64,000 nucleotides of DNA from Aquimarina aggregata. Its GTDB lineage: Bacteria > Bacteroidota > Bacteroidia > Flavobacteriales > Flavobacteriaceae. Shown piece by piece: positions 1 to 8,878 of this stretch. The stretch lies in contig NZ_LQRT01000060.1 of the NCBI RefSeq assembly GCF_001632745.1, forward strand, positions 248,001 through 312,000, read 5' to 3'. The position numbers were made by a program, and so were the translations under genes. The notes under the pieces were generated by a model that saw nothing but the letters and a program-made list of their open reading frames with translations, was not told where the DNA came from and ran no database searches. Positions within the stretch are counted from its first letter, which is position 1. Each line of letters begins with the position of its first letter.

Positions 1-443
1 CAGAAGACTTAAGTAATCAGATTGTAAACGCTAATTGGGCATCAGATCATACAATAAAAAAAGGAAAAAAACCAGTGGTTATAGTAGGCTTAATCAGAAA
101 TAAAAGTCATGAACATATCGAAAGTGAAACATTTGTAAAAGATATCGAGAAATCATTGTTAAATACACAAAGAGCAAAAGTAGTACAAGGAGGAAAAATG
201 AGAGAAGAATTGCGCGGTGAACGGGCAGATCAACAAAATAATGCATCGGTAACAACCATGAAAAAATTTGGACTTGAAACAGGCGCAGATTATATCATCC
301 AAGGTAATATTAATTCTATTGTAGATGCGCATAAGCGTGACAAAGTAGTGTATTACCAGGTTGATTTAGAATTAATCGATATTCAGTCTAACGAAAAAGT
401 ATGGATTGGAGATAAGAAGATTAAGAAATTTGTAAAAAACTAA
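1..443 (+). CDS. LpoB-like penicillin-binding protein activator (5' end outside window)
   Basis: The reading frame is open from base 3 without a start codon, so the N-terminus, including any lipoprotein signal, lies before the window. The visible part has the LpoB/CsgG-like alpha/beta fold pattern: KPVVIVGLIRNKSHEHIES is the conserved strand and helix of the LpoB family, followed by a long charged helix, a GADYIIQG strand, and a C-terminal VWIGDKKIKKFVK strand. LpoB is known in Enterobacteria as an outer-membrane lipoprotein that activates a class A penicillin-binding protein; an equivalent role here is inference. The next gene is a COG3014-type lipoprotein, a frequent neighbour of LpoB homologues, which supports the call. 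A GTG at 75 is internal to the conserved domain and is not the start. Confidence 0.85.
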   Translation, partial: EDLSNQIVNANWASDHTIKKGKKPVVIVGLIRNKSHEHIESETFVKDIEKSLLNTQRAKVVQGGKMREELRGERADQQNNASVTTMKKFGLETGADYIIQGNINSIVDAHKRDKVVYYQVDLELIDIQSNEKVWIGDKKIKKFVKN

Positions 444-552
444 AAAGTACTATTGTTGTAAGCTATTAACTCTTCTTGACTTTTATTTGGTGGGAGCATG
501 ATCTTAAAAAATCATGAAGGTCCAAGGAGAGTTATTTAAACCAAAGACAATT

Positions 553-1932
553 ATGAATATCCAAATAGATTTTAAGTATATCGCTTTTAGCTTGATTTTT
601 GTTTTGATGAGTTGCAGCACATATAGGGGTAAAAGCGATGCATTTCAACAAAAAATTCAACAAAATGATTATAGCGGAGCATTGAAAACCGTTGATCAAA
701 ATTCATTTTTAAAGAAAAAAAGAAATGAATTGTTGTTTTATATGGAAAAAGGAAAAATAGCATATTTAGATGATAATTATCTCCGTAGTAATGAGTTTTT
801 TAATAAAGCCGATGCACTAATCGAGGAAAACAAAAGAGATGTTGGGGGTAAAATACTAGGAGTGCTTACAAATCCTGAACGTCAATTTTATAAAGGCGAA
901 GATTTTGAAAAAGTAGCGATACACTACTATAAAGCATTAAATTATCTCTTTCTTAAGGACATTGACGAAGCCCTTGTAGAAGCCAAAAGAATTACTTTAC
1001 AACTACAATATCTAAATCAAAAATATCCAGAGGGAAAGAAAAACAGATATGTAAATGATACTTTTGCATTAACACTTCAAGGATTGTTATATGAATCTTC
1101 TGGAGATCAAAATAATGCATTCATAGCATATCGCAATGCTATTGATTTATATCTCCAAAACGGGGGTAATTATTTTGGCGTTGCAATTCCAAACCAGTTA
1201 AAAGAAGATTTTTTTCGAACTGCCGATTTTATGGGCTTTTATAGTGAAATTGAACGATATGAAGATCTATTAGGCATTTCTTACCAAAGAAAAGAAGAAG
1301 AAACAAGAGAAGCTGTTGTTTTTTGGGAAAATGGCTTGGTACCTTATAAGGATGAGACCGCATTTACATTTTCAGTTGTTCCAGGTAGCGATATTGGTTT
1401 TTTCTCTGTCTTTAATGAAGAATTAGATCTCACAATTCCTCTTCCGATAGATTATTCTGATGATGTGGGTCTGGATATCTTTCGCGTAGCTTTTCCAAAG
1501 TATGTAAGTCGCCAAGCACTATTTCGTAAAGCTAGTATTCAGATAGATTCGGTAGAATACCCTTTTCAATTAACAGAAAATTACAACAATATAGCGTATA
1601 AAACATTAAAAGATAGAACGTATAGAGAAATAGGTAATGTTGCTTTGAGATTGGTTACAAAAAAAACATCAGAATATTTACTTAAAAGTAAGGATGAGCT
1701 TTCAGGAAATTTATTAGGAATATTTAATGCTATTACAGAAGGAGCAGATACGCGCAATTGGCAAAGTTTACCAGAGCACATTCATTATTCAAGAGTACCT
1801 GTTAAACAAGGAAAAAACAAATTAGATGTGGTACTAGAAGATCGATATAACAATACGACGACCAAGTCTATTTCGATTCAAAAATATGGTAGTCTAGTTT
1901 TTGCCAAAATTACTACGCCCGAAATTTTATAA
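553..1932 (+). CDS. COG3014-family lipoprotein, TPR-like
   Basis: The ATG at 553 is preferred over the in-frame one at 514 because it gives a clean lipoprotein signal, MNIQIDFKYIAFSLIFVLMSC, with the lipid-accepting Cys at residue 21. The mature 440 residues begin with helical TPR-like repeats (roughly residues 30-200, with motifs such as AIHYYKALNYLFLKDIDEAL and ALTLQGLLYESSGDQNNAFIAYRNAI), then a beta-rich C-terminal half. This arrangement matches the uncharacterised COG3014 proteins encoded beside LpoB/YcfM homologues. It sits 109 bp after the LpoB-like gene on the same strand, so co-transcription is likely. A scaffold role in an outer-membrane complex controlling peptidoglycan synthesis is inference; no catalytic residues are evident. 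Confidence 0.8.
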   Translation: MNIQIDFKYIAFSLIFVLMSCSTYRGKSDAFQQKIQQNDYSGALKTVDQNSFLKKKRNELLFYMEKGKIAYLDDNYLRSNEFFNKADALIEENKRDVGGKILGVLTNPERQFYKGEDFEKVAIHYYKALNYLFLKDIDEALVEAKRITLQLQYLNQKYPEGKKNRYVNDTFALTLQGLLYESSGDQNNAFIAYRNAIDLYLQNGGNYFGVAIPNQLKEDFFRTADFMGFYSEIERYEDLLGISYQRKEEETREAVVFWENGLVPYKDETAFTFSVVPGSDIGFFSVFNEELDLTIPLPIDYSDDVGLDIFRVAFPKYVSRQALFRKASIQIDSVEYPFQLTENYNNIAYKTLKDRTYREIGNVALRLVTKKTSEYLLKSKDELSGNLLGIFNAITEGADTRNWQSLPEHIHYSRVPVKQGKNKLDVVLEDRYNNTTTKSISIQKYGSLVFAKITTPEIL

Positions 1933-2102
1933 AAAAAGGTGGATCAGCAATATCATATCAGAGAGAAGTATGAGCTGAAAAATTGCTTAGATATATTGTC
2001 AAAATCTTTGTTAGATTTTATCGTAGAATAATTTTTTGTAGTGCGCTTCAAGACTTTAAAAATTATCTTACATTTATAAAGTCAACAAAATCCAATCTTT
2101 TT

Positions 2103-5100
2103 ATGCGACTAACAAAAATCTTCTATGCGTTACTTTGTGTAACGTTGCTATTTTCATGTAAGAAAAAAGATGAGCAATCTATTGCCAGAGCTAATGCTTC
2201 AGAAGTTACTAAATATCGAGATTATATCTCTGATGTTTCTTCGGGAGTAATTTCTGTGTTGGATAATGTATATGTTGTATTGCAAACCCCAGTAAATGGT
2301 TGGGATGATAATCAAGAATTACCCAAAAGCCTATTTAAGGTTTCTCCAAATGTCAAAGGAAAAGTAATTGCTGTAAATAATCGCACGATCTCTTTTCAAC
2401 CAGATGAAGGGTTTAAAGAAGATACACAATATACTTTTACTCTTGACCTTGAAGATCTAGTAGAAGATATTAAGGAAGGTTTAGATGAAGAATTCGTATT
2501 TACAGTAAAAACATTAAAGCAACAATTTTCGGTTATTACCGATAATTTACAGTCCTATAGTAAAGATTGGCAGTACATAGATGGCACATTGACGACTAGT
2601 GATCAATTAAAATTTGACATTGCAAAACAACTAATTACAGCTTCACAAAAAGGAAAAAATGTAAATATTACTTTTAGTGAGACCATTGATAAGAGCCGAC
2701 AATTTGGCTTTAGAATAGATAGTATTCAACGATTTGAAGACGATTCTGAAGTTGAAATTAAATGGTCTGGTAAAAAATTCAAGATTGATACTCAAGGAGA
2801 AAACGTTTTGTCAATTCCTGGTAAAAATAATTTTTCGGTGATTAGTGTTTCTGTAGCCAATGTAGATAACCAATATGTTGAAGTTAATTTCTCAGACCCC
2901 TTAAAGAAAAGTCAAAATTTTAATGGTTTAGTCACCATTTCAGGAGCCAACGGACTTAAATATACCGTGAATGGAAATGTACTAAAAGTATATCCTAAAA
3001 AGGAACTTAAGGGAACATTAGATGTAACCGTTTTTGAAGGTATTCAAAGTACAGATAATTATAAACTTAAGAATACCTATACAGAGAAAGTATCTTTTCA
3101 ACAGCCAAAACCAGAGGTTCGGCTTTTACAAAATGGAGTGATTTTACCAACATCAGATAATTTAAAATTTAATTTTGAAGCTGTTAATCTACGTGCAGTA
3201 GAAGTACAGGTGATTAAAGTTTTTGAAGATAATGTACTTCAGTTTTTGCAAAGTAATAATCTTAACGGAGTTAATAACCTTAGAAGCGTTGCAAGACCAG
3301 TCGCTAAAAAACTCATTAATCTTCAAGAAAATGCTTCATTAAATTTGAGCAAATGGAACGCTTTTGCCATAGATTTAAAAACATTGATTACACCAGATCC
3401 AGGTGCGATCTATCGTGTAGAACTTAGATATCGTAAGGTGCATTCTTTATACAAATGTGATGGTGTAAAAGCAGATGATACAACTATTCAAGAATTAGCA
3501 GAAACATACGATGAAGAGTCAGCATCCAGTTTTTGGGATAGTTCACAATATTACTATGAAAGTTATAATGGGTATAACTGGCAAGAACGTGATAACCCAT
3601 GTAGTAATTCTTATTTCAGAAATAAAAAAATAGGAGCAAACATATTAGCGTCTAATCTTGGGGTTGTAATCAAAAAAGGCCTTAACCATTCGTATATGGT
3701 CACGGTAAATGATATTATTACAACCAACCCTATTCCTAATGTAAAAGTGAGATTTTATAACTATCAGCAACAAGAAATGGGTATTACCACTACCGATGCG
3801 CAAGGAATGACAGGTTTTGATGCAGATCGACCGGCTTATTTTGCAATTGCAACGTCTGGTAAGCAACAAACCTATGTAAAATTAGATGATGGTAATGCTT
3901 TGTCAGTGAGTAAGTTTGATGTTTCTGGAGTAAGACTTCAAAAAGGCATTAAAGGTTTTATTTATGGCGAACGCGGGGTATGGAGACCAGGAGACACCTT
4001 GTTTTTATCATTTATGCTTAATGATAATGCAAATAAACTACCACAAGGACATCCTGTAAAATTTGAATTAAGAGATCCTTATGGTAAAGTAACGTATCAA
4101 GATACTAAAACTGAAGGAACGAATAACGTGTATAATTTTGCAGTGAATACTGCTCAAGAGGCACCTACAGGAAATTGGCAAGCTAAAGTACAAGTGGGTG
4201 GAGCAAGTTTTACCAAGGCTTTAAAAATTGAAACGATAAAACCTAATCGACTTAAGATAAAAACTACTTTTGAGGATGAAGTACTAAGTAGTAACGCAAC
4301 CATAAAAGGAAATATTGAAGCACTTTGGTTACACGGTGCTATTGCTAGAAATCTTAAATCTGATATTAATGCCAGATTTACTTCTAAAAAGACTAGTTTT
4401 AAAACGTTTCCGGGCTATGTTTTTGATGATCCAACACGTCGATTTAATACCGAGGAACAAGAGGTGTTCAAAGGAAAGTTATCTGCAGATGGAAAAGCTA
4501 GTTTTAACTTAAAATCAAAACTTACGAATAAAGCTGCAGGAATGTTGAGAGCATCTTTTATCACCAAGGTATATGAAAATGGAGGTGATTTTAGTACCGA
4601 TGTGATTAGTAAAGATTTTTCGCCTTATTCAACTTATGTAGGAATCAATGTTCCTAAAGGAGATAAAGCACGAGGAATGCTTCTTACCGATACCAAGCAT
4701 AATTTTGATGTGGTCGCTGTTGATGAAAAAGGAAATCCAAAAGCAGTAAAAAACCTAGAAGTTTATGTGTACAAAGTACATTGGAGATGGTGGTGGGATA
4801 GCAGTTCTGATAATTTATCACAATACAACAGAAGTTCATATCGTAACGAAGTATTTAAGACTAAAGTAACTACAAATAGTCAAGGTAAGGCAAGTTTCAA
4901 TTTTGAATTAAAGTACCCAGAATGGGGGAGATATTTAGTGAGAGTCGTGGATCCAAATGGGGGACATGCAACAGGAAAAACAATGTATATTGATTGGCCG
5001 GGATGGGCTGGGAAATCTCGTAAAAACGATCCTTCGGCAGCAACAATGCTCTTGTTTTCAACAGATAAAAACACCTATAATGTAGGTGAGAAAGCCATAG

Positions 5101-7628
5101 TTACTTTTCCTTCTAGTGAAGGAGGTAGAGCTTTGGTCACTGTCGAAAATGGAACGGAAGTGTTAACATCGCAATGGGTTACACCTCAAAAAGGAGAAAC
5201 TAAATTTGAATTGCCAATTGATCAGGTATATACTCCTAATGTGTATATCCATATCACGTTATTGCAACCGCATGCTTCAACAGTAAACGACCTGCCTATA
5301 CGATTATACGGTGTAGTTCCGATTTCTGTAGAAGACCCAAATACTAAAGTGCAGCCTAAAATTACGATGCCTGATGTACTACGTCCTGAAGAGACAATCA
5401 CAATCAAAGTAGGAGAGGCAAAAGGGAAATCAATGACATATTCTATTGCTATAGTTGATGAAGGTTTGTTAGATCTTACTCGATTTAAAACTCCTGACCC
5501 TTGGAATACTTTTTATGCTAGAGAAGCTCTTGGTGTAAAAACATGGGATATATATGATGATGTAATCGGAGCCTATGGCGGAAGTATAAATCAAGTATTT
5601 AGTATAGGAGGTGATGCAGAAGCCGGTGGAGGTAAGGCTAAAAAAGCAAACCGTTTTAAACCAATGGTAGTGTACAAAGGACCTTTTGAACTCAAAAAAG
5701 GAGAAACAAGAGCGCATCAAATTAAAATACCTAAGTACGTGGGATCTGTAAGAACTATGATTGTGGCTTCAGATGCAGATAATGCCGCATATGGTAGTGT
5801 TGATAAAACAACTCCTGTTCGTAAACCCCTAATGGTATTAACATCGATACCACGAAAAATTACACCGGGTGAAAAAGTTACTATTCCAGTTACTGTTTTT
5901 GCAATGGAAAATAAAGTAAAAGATGTAACCGTAACCCTAAAACCGAATAAAGGATTTACAGTTATCGGAGAACCACAAAAGAAGTTATCATTCGCTCAGC
6001 CCGATGAAAAAATGGCTTATTTTGATATAGAAGTTTTAGAAGGAGCATCAATTACAGATATCGAAGTTGTAGCAAATGGAGCCGGAGAAAAAGCATCTTA
6101 CAAGGTTTCAATTGATATTGTCAATCCAAACCCAATGACAACAGAAGTAACCTCAATTGTATTAGAACCTAATAGTGAACAAGAAGTTGACTTTGCTGCT
6201 TTTGGGATTTCTGGAACTAATAGTGCTACAATCGAGATATCTTCATTACCACCAATGAATTTTGAAAGTAGATTAAAATATCTAATTCGATATCCTCATG
6301 GGTGTGTAGAACAAACAACCTCTGCAGCCTTTCCTCAGTTATATCTTGGAAACATATTTGACCTTCCATCTGATCAACAACAAAAAATTCAGAAAAATGT
6401 AGAATCTGCAATTAATAAACTTAAGCGATACATTCAACCTAATGGAGGGATGTCTTATTGGCCCGGATATAGTAACCCTAATGATTGGGGTACCACTTAT
6501 GCAGGTCATTTTTTATTAGAAGCAAATAAACAAGGATATGTGTTACCAATTGGCTTTAAAAGCAATTGGATTAATTATCAACAACAACAAGCTAAACGAT
6601 GGCGTAATGGGGGTAATGATCTCGCACAAGCTTATAGATTGTATACATTGGCTTTGGCAGATAGTCCTGACCTTGCATCAATGAATCGTTTACGAGAAAC
6701 TTCAGGGCTTTCAAATGAAGCTAAATTAAGGTTAGCTATAGCTTATGGATTAGTAGGACAAGAAACAGCCGCAAAAGAGCTGCTTAATGGCGCTACGATA
6801 CATTTTGAACCTAGGAGATATTACTACTATACATATGGATCTACGAATCGCAACCGTGCAATGGCATTAGAAACCTTAGTCGCATTAGATCAAAAGGCTA
6901 ACGCACAAAAAATAGCAGTAGATCTAGCTAAAGAATTATCATCCAAGAGTTGGATGAGTACCCAAACTACTTCATATGCATTATTAGCAATGGCTAAATA
7001 TGCATCATATGTTGGAGGAAAAGGAATAAATGTAACATACAGTTTAAATGGTAAATCAACTAATGCCAAGACTAATAAAACGATAGCAACCTCTGGTGAC
7101 GTAATATTGCAAAAGAATAACACTTTAGTATTAAAAAATAAAAAAGACAATACTGTTTTTGTTCAACTTGCTACTAATGGGATATTACCTGTTGGAAAAG
7201 AAAAAATTATTCAGAATAATTTTAAGGCTATTGTCGATTATAAAACAAGAGAAGGTAAAATTATTGAGGTTAAACAACTAAGTCAAGGAACAGATTTTGT
7301 AGCAGAAGTAACCATTACCAATACGTCTAATAGTAAAGTAAAGGATATTGCTTTAACCGAAATTTTCCCCTCCGGATGGGAAGTAGTAAACACCCGTTTT
7401 ACAGATTTTGGATCATTTAAAGCGAATAAAGTTACCCATACTGATATACGAGATGATCGAGTTAATTTCTATTTTAATTTAAAACCTAAAGAAAGTAAAA
7501 CGATGACTATTTTATTAAATGCATCTTATTTAGGTAAATATTACTTACCGGGTATCCAATGTGAAGCTATGTATGATAATGACTATATAGTGCGTAGCCA
7601 AGGAAAATGGGTAGAGGTTGTGAAATAG
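2103..7628 (+). CDS. Bacterial alpha-2-macroglobulin lipoprotein with thioester motif
   Basis: A very large (1841 aa) envelope protein of the bacterial alpha-2-macroglobulin family, thought to trap proteases in the periplasm or at the surface. The ATG at 2103 is chosen because it yields the lipoprotein signal MRLTKIFYALLCVTLLFSC with Cys19; the upstream TTG at 1983 would bury it. The N-terminal third holds MG-type beta domains, residues around 1130 contain the A2M hallmark DEGLLDLTRFKTPDP, and the thioester motif GCVEQ lies at residues 1400-1404 in a typical helical thioester domain, so the covalent trap appears intact. The residues after the Cys (KKKDE) resemble Flavobacteriia surface-export signals, so it may be displayed outside. 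A PbpC gene 4.2 kb downstream repeats the well-known yfhM-pbpC linkage. Confidence 0.95.
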   Translation: MRLTKIFYALLCVTLLFSCKKKDEQSIARANASEVTKYRDYISDVSSGVISVLDNVYVVLQTPVNGWDDNQELPKSLFKVSPNVKGKVIAVNNRTISFQPDEGFKEDTQYTFTLDLEDLVEDIKEGLDEEFVFTVKTLKQQFSVITDNLQSYSKDWQYIDGTLTTSDQLKFDIAKQLITASQKGKNVNITFSETIDKSRQFGFRIDSIQRFEDDSEVEIKWSGKKFKIDTQGENVLSIPGKNNFSVISVSVANVDNQYVEVNFSDPLKKSQNFNGLVTISGANGLKYTVNGNVLKVYPKKELKGTLDVTVFEGIQSTDNYKLKNTYTEKVSFQQPKPEVRLLQNGVILPTSDNLKFNFEAVNLRAVEVQVIKVFEDNVLQFLQSNNLNGVNNLRSVARPVAKKLINLQENASLNLSKWNAFAIDLKTLITPDPGAIYRVELRYRKVHSLYKCDGVKADDTTIQELAETYDEESASSFWDSSQYYYESYNGYNWQERDNPCSNSYFRNKKIGANILASNLGVVIKKGLNHSYMVTVNDIITTNPIPNVKVRFYNYQQQEMGITTTDAQGMTGFDADRPAYFAIATSGKQQTYVKLDDGNALSVSKFDVSGVRLQKGIKGFIYGERGVWRPGDTLFLSFMLNDNANKLPQGHPVKFELRDPYGKVTYQDTKTEGTNNVYNFAVNTAQEAPTGNWQAKVQVGGASFTKALKIETIKPNRLKIKTTFEDEVLSSNATIKGNIEALWLHGAIARNLKSDINARFTSKKTSFKTFPGYVFDDPTRRFNTEEQEVFKGKLSADGKASFNLKSKLTNKAAGMLRASFITKVYENGGDFSTDVISKDFSPYSTYVGINVPKGDKARGMLLTDTKHNFDVVAVDEKGNPKAVKNLEVYVYKVHWRWWWDSSSDNLSQYNRSSYRNEVFKTKVTTNSQGKASFNFELKYPEWGRYLVRVVDPNGGHATGKTMYIDWPGWAGKSRKNDPSAATMLLFSTDKNTYNVGEKAIVTFPSSEGGRALVTVENGTEVLTSQWVTPQKGETKFELPIDQVYTPNVYIHITLLQPHASTVNDLPIRLYGVVPISVEDPNTKVQPKITMPDVLRPEETITIKVGEAKGKSMTYSIAIVDEGLLDLTRFKTPDPWNTFYAREALGVKTWDIYDDVIGAYGGSINQVFSIGGDAEAGGGKAKKANRFKPMVVYKGPFELKKGETRAHQIKIPKYVGSVRTMIVASDADNAAYGSVDKTTPVRKPLMVLTSIPRKITPGEKVTIPVTVFAMENKVKDVTVTLKPNKGFTVIGEPQKKLSFAQPDEKMAYFDIEVLEGASITDIEVVANGAGEKASYKVSIDIVNPNPMTTEVTSIVLEPNSEQEVDFAAFGISGTNSATIEISSLPPMNFESRLKYLIRYPHGCVEQTTSAAFPQLYLGNIFDLPSDQQQKIQKNVESAINKLKRYIQPNGGMSYWPGYSNPNDWGTTYAGHFLLEANKQGYVLPIGFKSNWINYQQQQAKRWRNGGNDLAQAYRLYTLALADSPDLASMNRLRETSGLSNEAKLRLAIAYGLVGQETAAKELLNGATIHFEPRRYYYYTYGSTNRNRAMALETLVALDQKANAQKIAVDLAKELSSKSWMSTQTTSYALLAMAKYASYVGGKGINVTYSLNGKSTNAKTNKTIATSGDVILQKNNTLVLKNKKDNTVFVQLATNGILPVGKEKIIQNNFKAIVDYKTREGKIIEVKQLSQGTDFVAEVTITNTSNSKVKDIALTEIFPSGWEVVNTRFTDFGSFKANKVTHTDIRDDRVNFYFNLKPKESKTMTILLNASYLGKYYLPGIQCEAMYDNDYIVRSQGKWVEVVK

Positions 7629-7651
7629 AAATGATTACTTTGTAATTAATA

Positions 7652-8800
7652 ATGGCAAATAACAATAGAATTGTATTAATTGATGCACTAAGAGGGCTAG
7701 CTTTAGCAGGCATTTTATTACTTCATCATATTGAACATTTTGATTTTTATCAAAAACCAGTTTATAATATTCCTTGGTTAATAAGAATAGATAGATGGGT
7801 TTGGGATAATCTATTCTTGTTAGTTTCAGGAAAAGCTTTTGCTCTTTTTTCATTATTGTTTGGATTAAGTTATTGGATTATTCATGAAAATAGAGTAGCT
7901 AAAGGAGAGATGTATTTCTTAAGACATTTTTGGAGAATGTTTATATTAATCATTCTAGGGATATTTCACTTGGTTTTTTTTAGGGGAGATATTTTGATTA
8001 TGTATGCCATTCTTGGACTACCGTTGGTAATTGCTCCATATATGAGTAATCGAAGTATTCTAATTCTTTCTATTGTACTCCTAATTAACCCCGTTAATAT
8101 ATACACTTTTGGAAGTTATTTAATTAATAATAGTGTTATTGATTTCAGACTTCCATACCCAAAGGTTAATATTAATGAGTTTCTTGTGGATGGATCATTT
8201 TTAGAAGTATTAAAGATTAATTTAACCTCTGGATATGAAGGGTCAATAGTTTGGAGCTGGAACGTAGGGCGAATATTTGCTATACCTGGACTATTTTTTT
8301 TAGGAGTTTATTTTAGTAAAACTAAAATGTTAACAGACAAACCTCTTCGATTTTGGTATCATTTTCTGGTATTGACATTTATGTTATGTTTGGTGTTTGA
8401 TGTAATAGGAGATGTATGGGTTCAACATATTGAAAATAAATTGCATTTAGGAATATTTAAACCTATTATAGATGGTTACTTTAAACTTGTTATGATGTTC
8501 TTTATGCTATCACTTATTGTTATTATTTGGCGTCATAACAATGGCAAAGTATGGGCAGCAAAATTTTCAGATTTTGGACGAATGGGGCTAACAAATTATA
8601 TTTTAATGTCGATTATAGGTGCCATACTATATTATGGTTGGGGAGCTGGACTTTATAAATATTGTGGATCATTTACTACTTTTTTGATAGGCATTTTAGC
8701 GTTAATATTTCAAATGAAATTCTCGTCATGGTGGTTGGAAAAATATGAACAAGGACCTCTTGAGAAAATTTGGAGAAAAATAACTTGGATAAAGGTGTAA
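7652..8800 (+). CDS. DUF418 family multi-pass membrane protein
   Basis: The N-terminus RIVLIDALRGLALAGILLLH is the family signature seen in YeiB/DUF418 and acyltransferase-3-like proteins, followed by GKAFALFSLLFGLSYW and RGDILIMYAILGLPL, which are DUF418 landmarks. The C-terminal DUF418 motif, FGRMGLTNYILMSIIG followed later by GPLEKIWRK, is complete. About eight to nine hydrophobic segments are visible over 382 aa. The molecular role of DUF418 proteins is not established; small-molecule or lipid transport and modification have been suggested. It starts 23 bp after the macroglobulin stop on the same strand, so it is probably co-transcribed, and ends before a convergent terminator. Confidence 0.85.
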   Translation: MANNNRIVLIDALRGLALAGILLLHHIEHFDFYQKPVYNIPWLIRIDRWVWDNLFLLVSGKAFALFSLLFGLSYWIIHENRVAKGEMYFLRHFWRMFILIILGIFHLVFFRGDILIMYAILGLPLVIAPYMSNRSILILSIVLLINPVNIYTFGSYLINNSVIDFRLPYPKVNINEFLVDGSFLEVLKINLTSGYEGSIVWSWNVGRIFAIPGLFFLGVYFSKTKMLTDKPLRFWYHFLVLTFMLCLVFDVIGDVWVQHIENKLHLGIFKPIIDGYFKLVMMFFMLSLIVIIWRHNNGKVWAAKFSDFGRMGLTNYILMSIIGAILYYGWGAGLYKYCGSFTTFLIGILALIFQMKFSSWWLEKYEQGPLEKIWRKITWIKV

Positions 8801-8828
8801 GCAGTAAAAGAGTGAATTGAAACTAACT

Positions 8829-8858
8829 AAAAAGAGGAAGCCAGGACTTCCTCTTTTT
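8829..8858. terminator. Bidirectional intrinsic terminator
   Basis: A perfect stem of AAAAAGAGGAAG and CTTCCTCTTTTT around the loop CCAGGA lies between two convergent genes, DUF418 (+) and the metalloprotease (-). A run of T follows on both strands, so it can terminate both transcripts. Confidence 0.85.
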
Positions 8859-8878
8859 AAATAAGTGACATAAGATAT

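Noticed and set aside
1983..2102. N-terminal extension of the macroglobulin from a TTG codon
   Set aside because: It would hide the lipoprotein signal that begins at the ATG at 2103.
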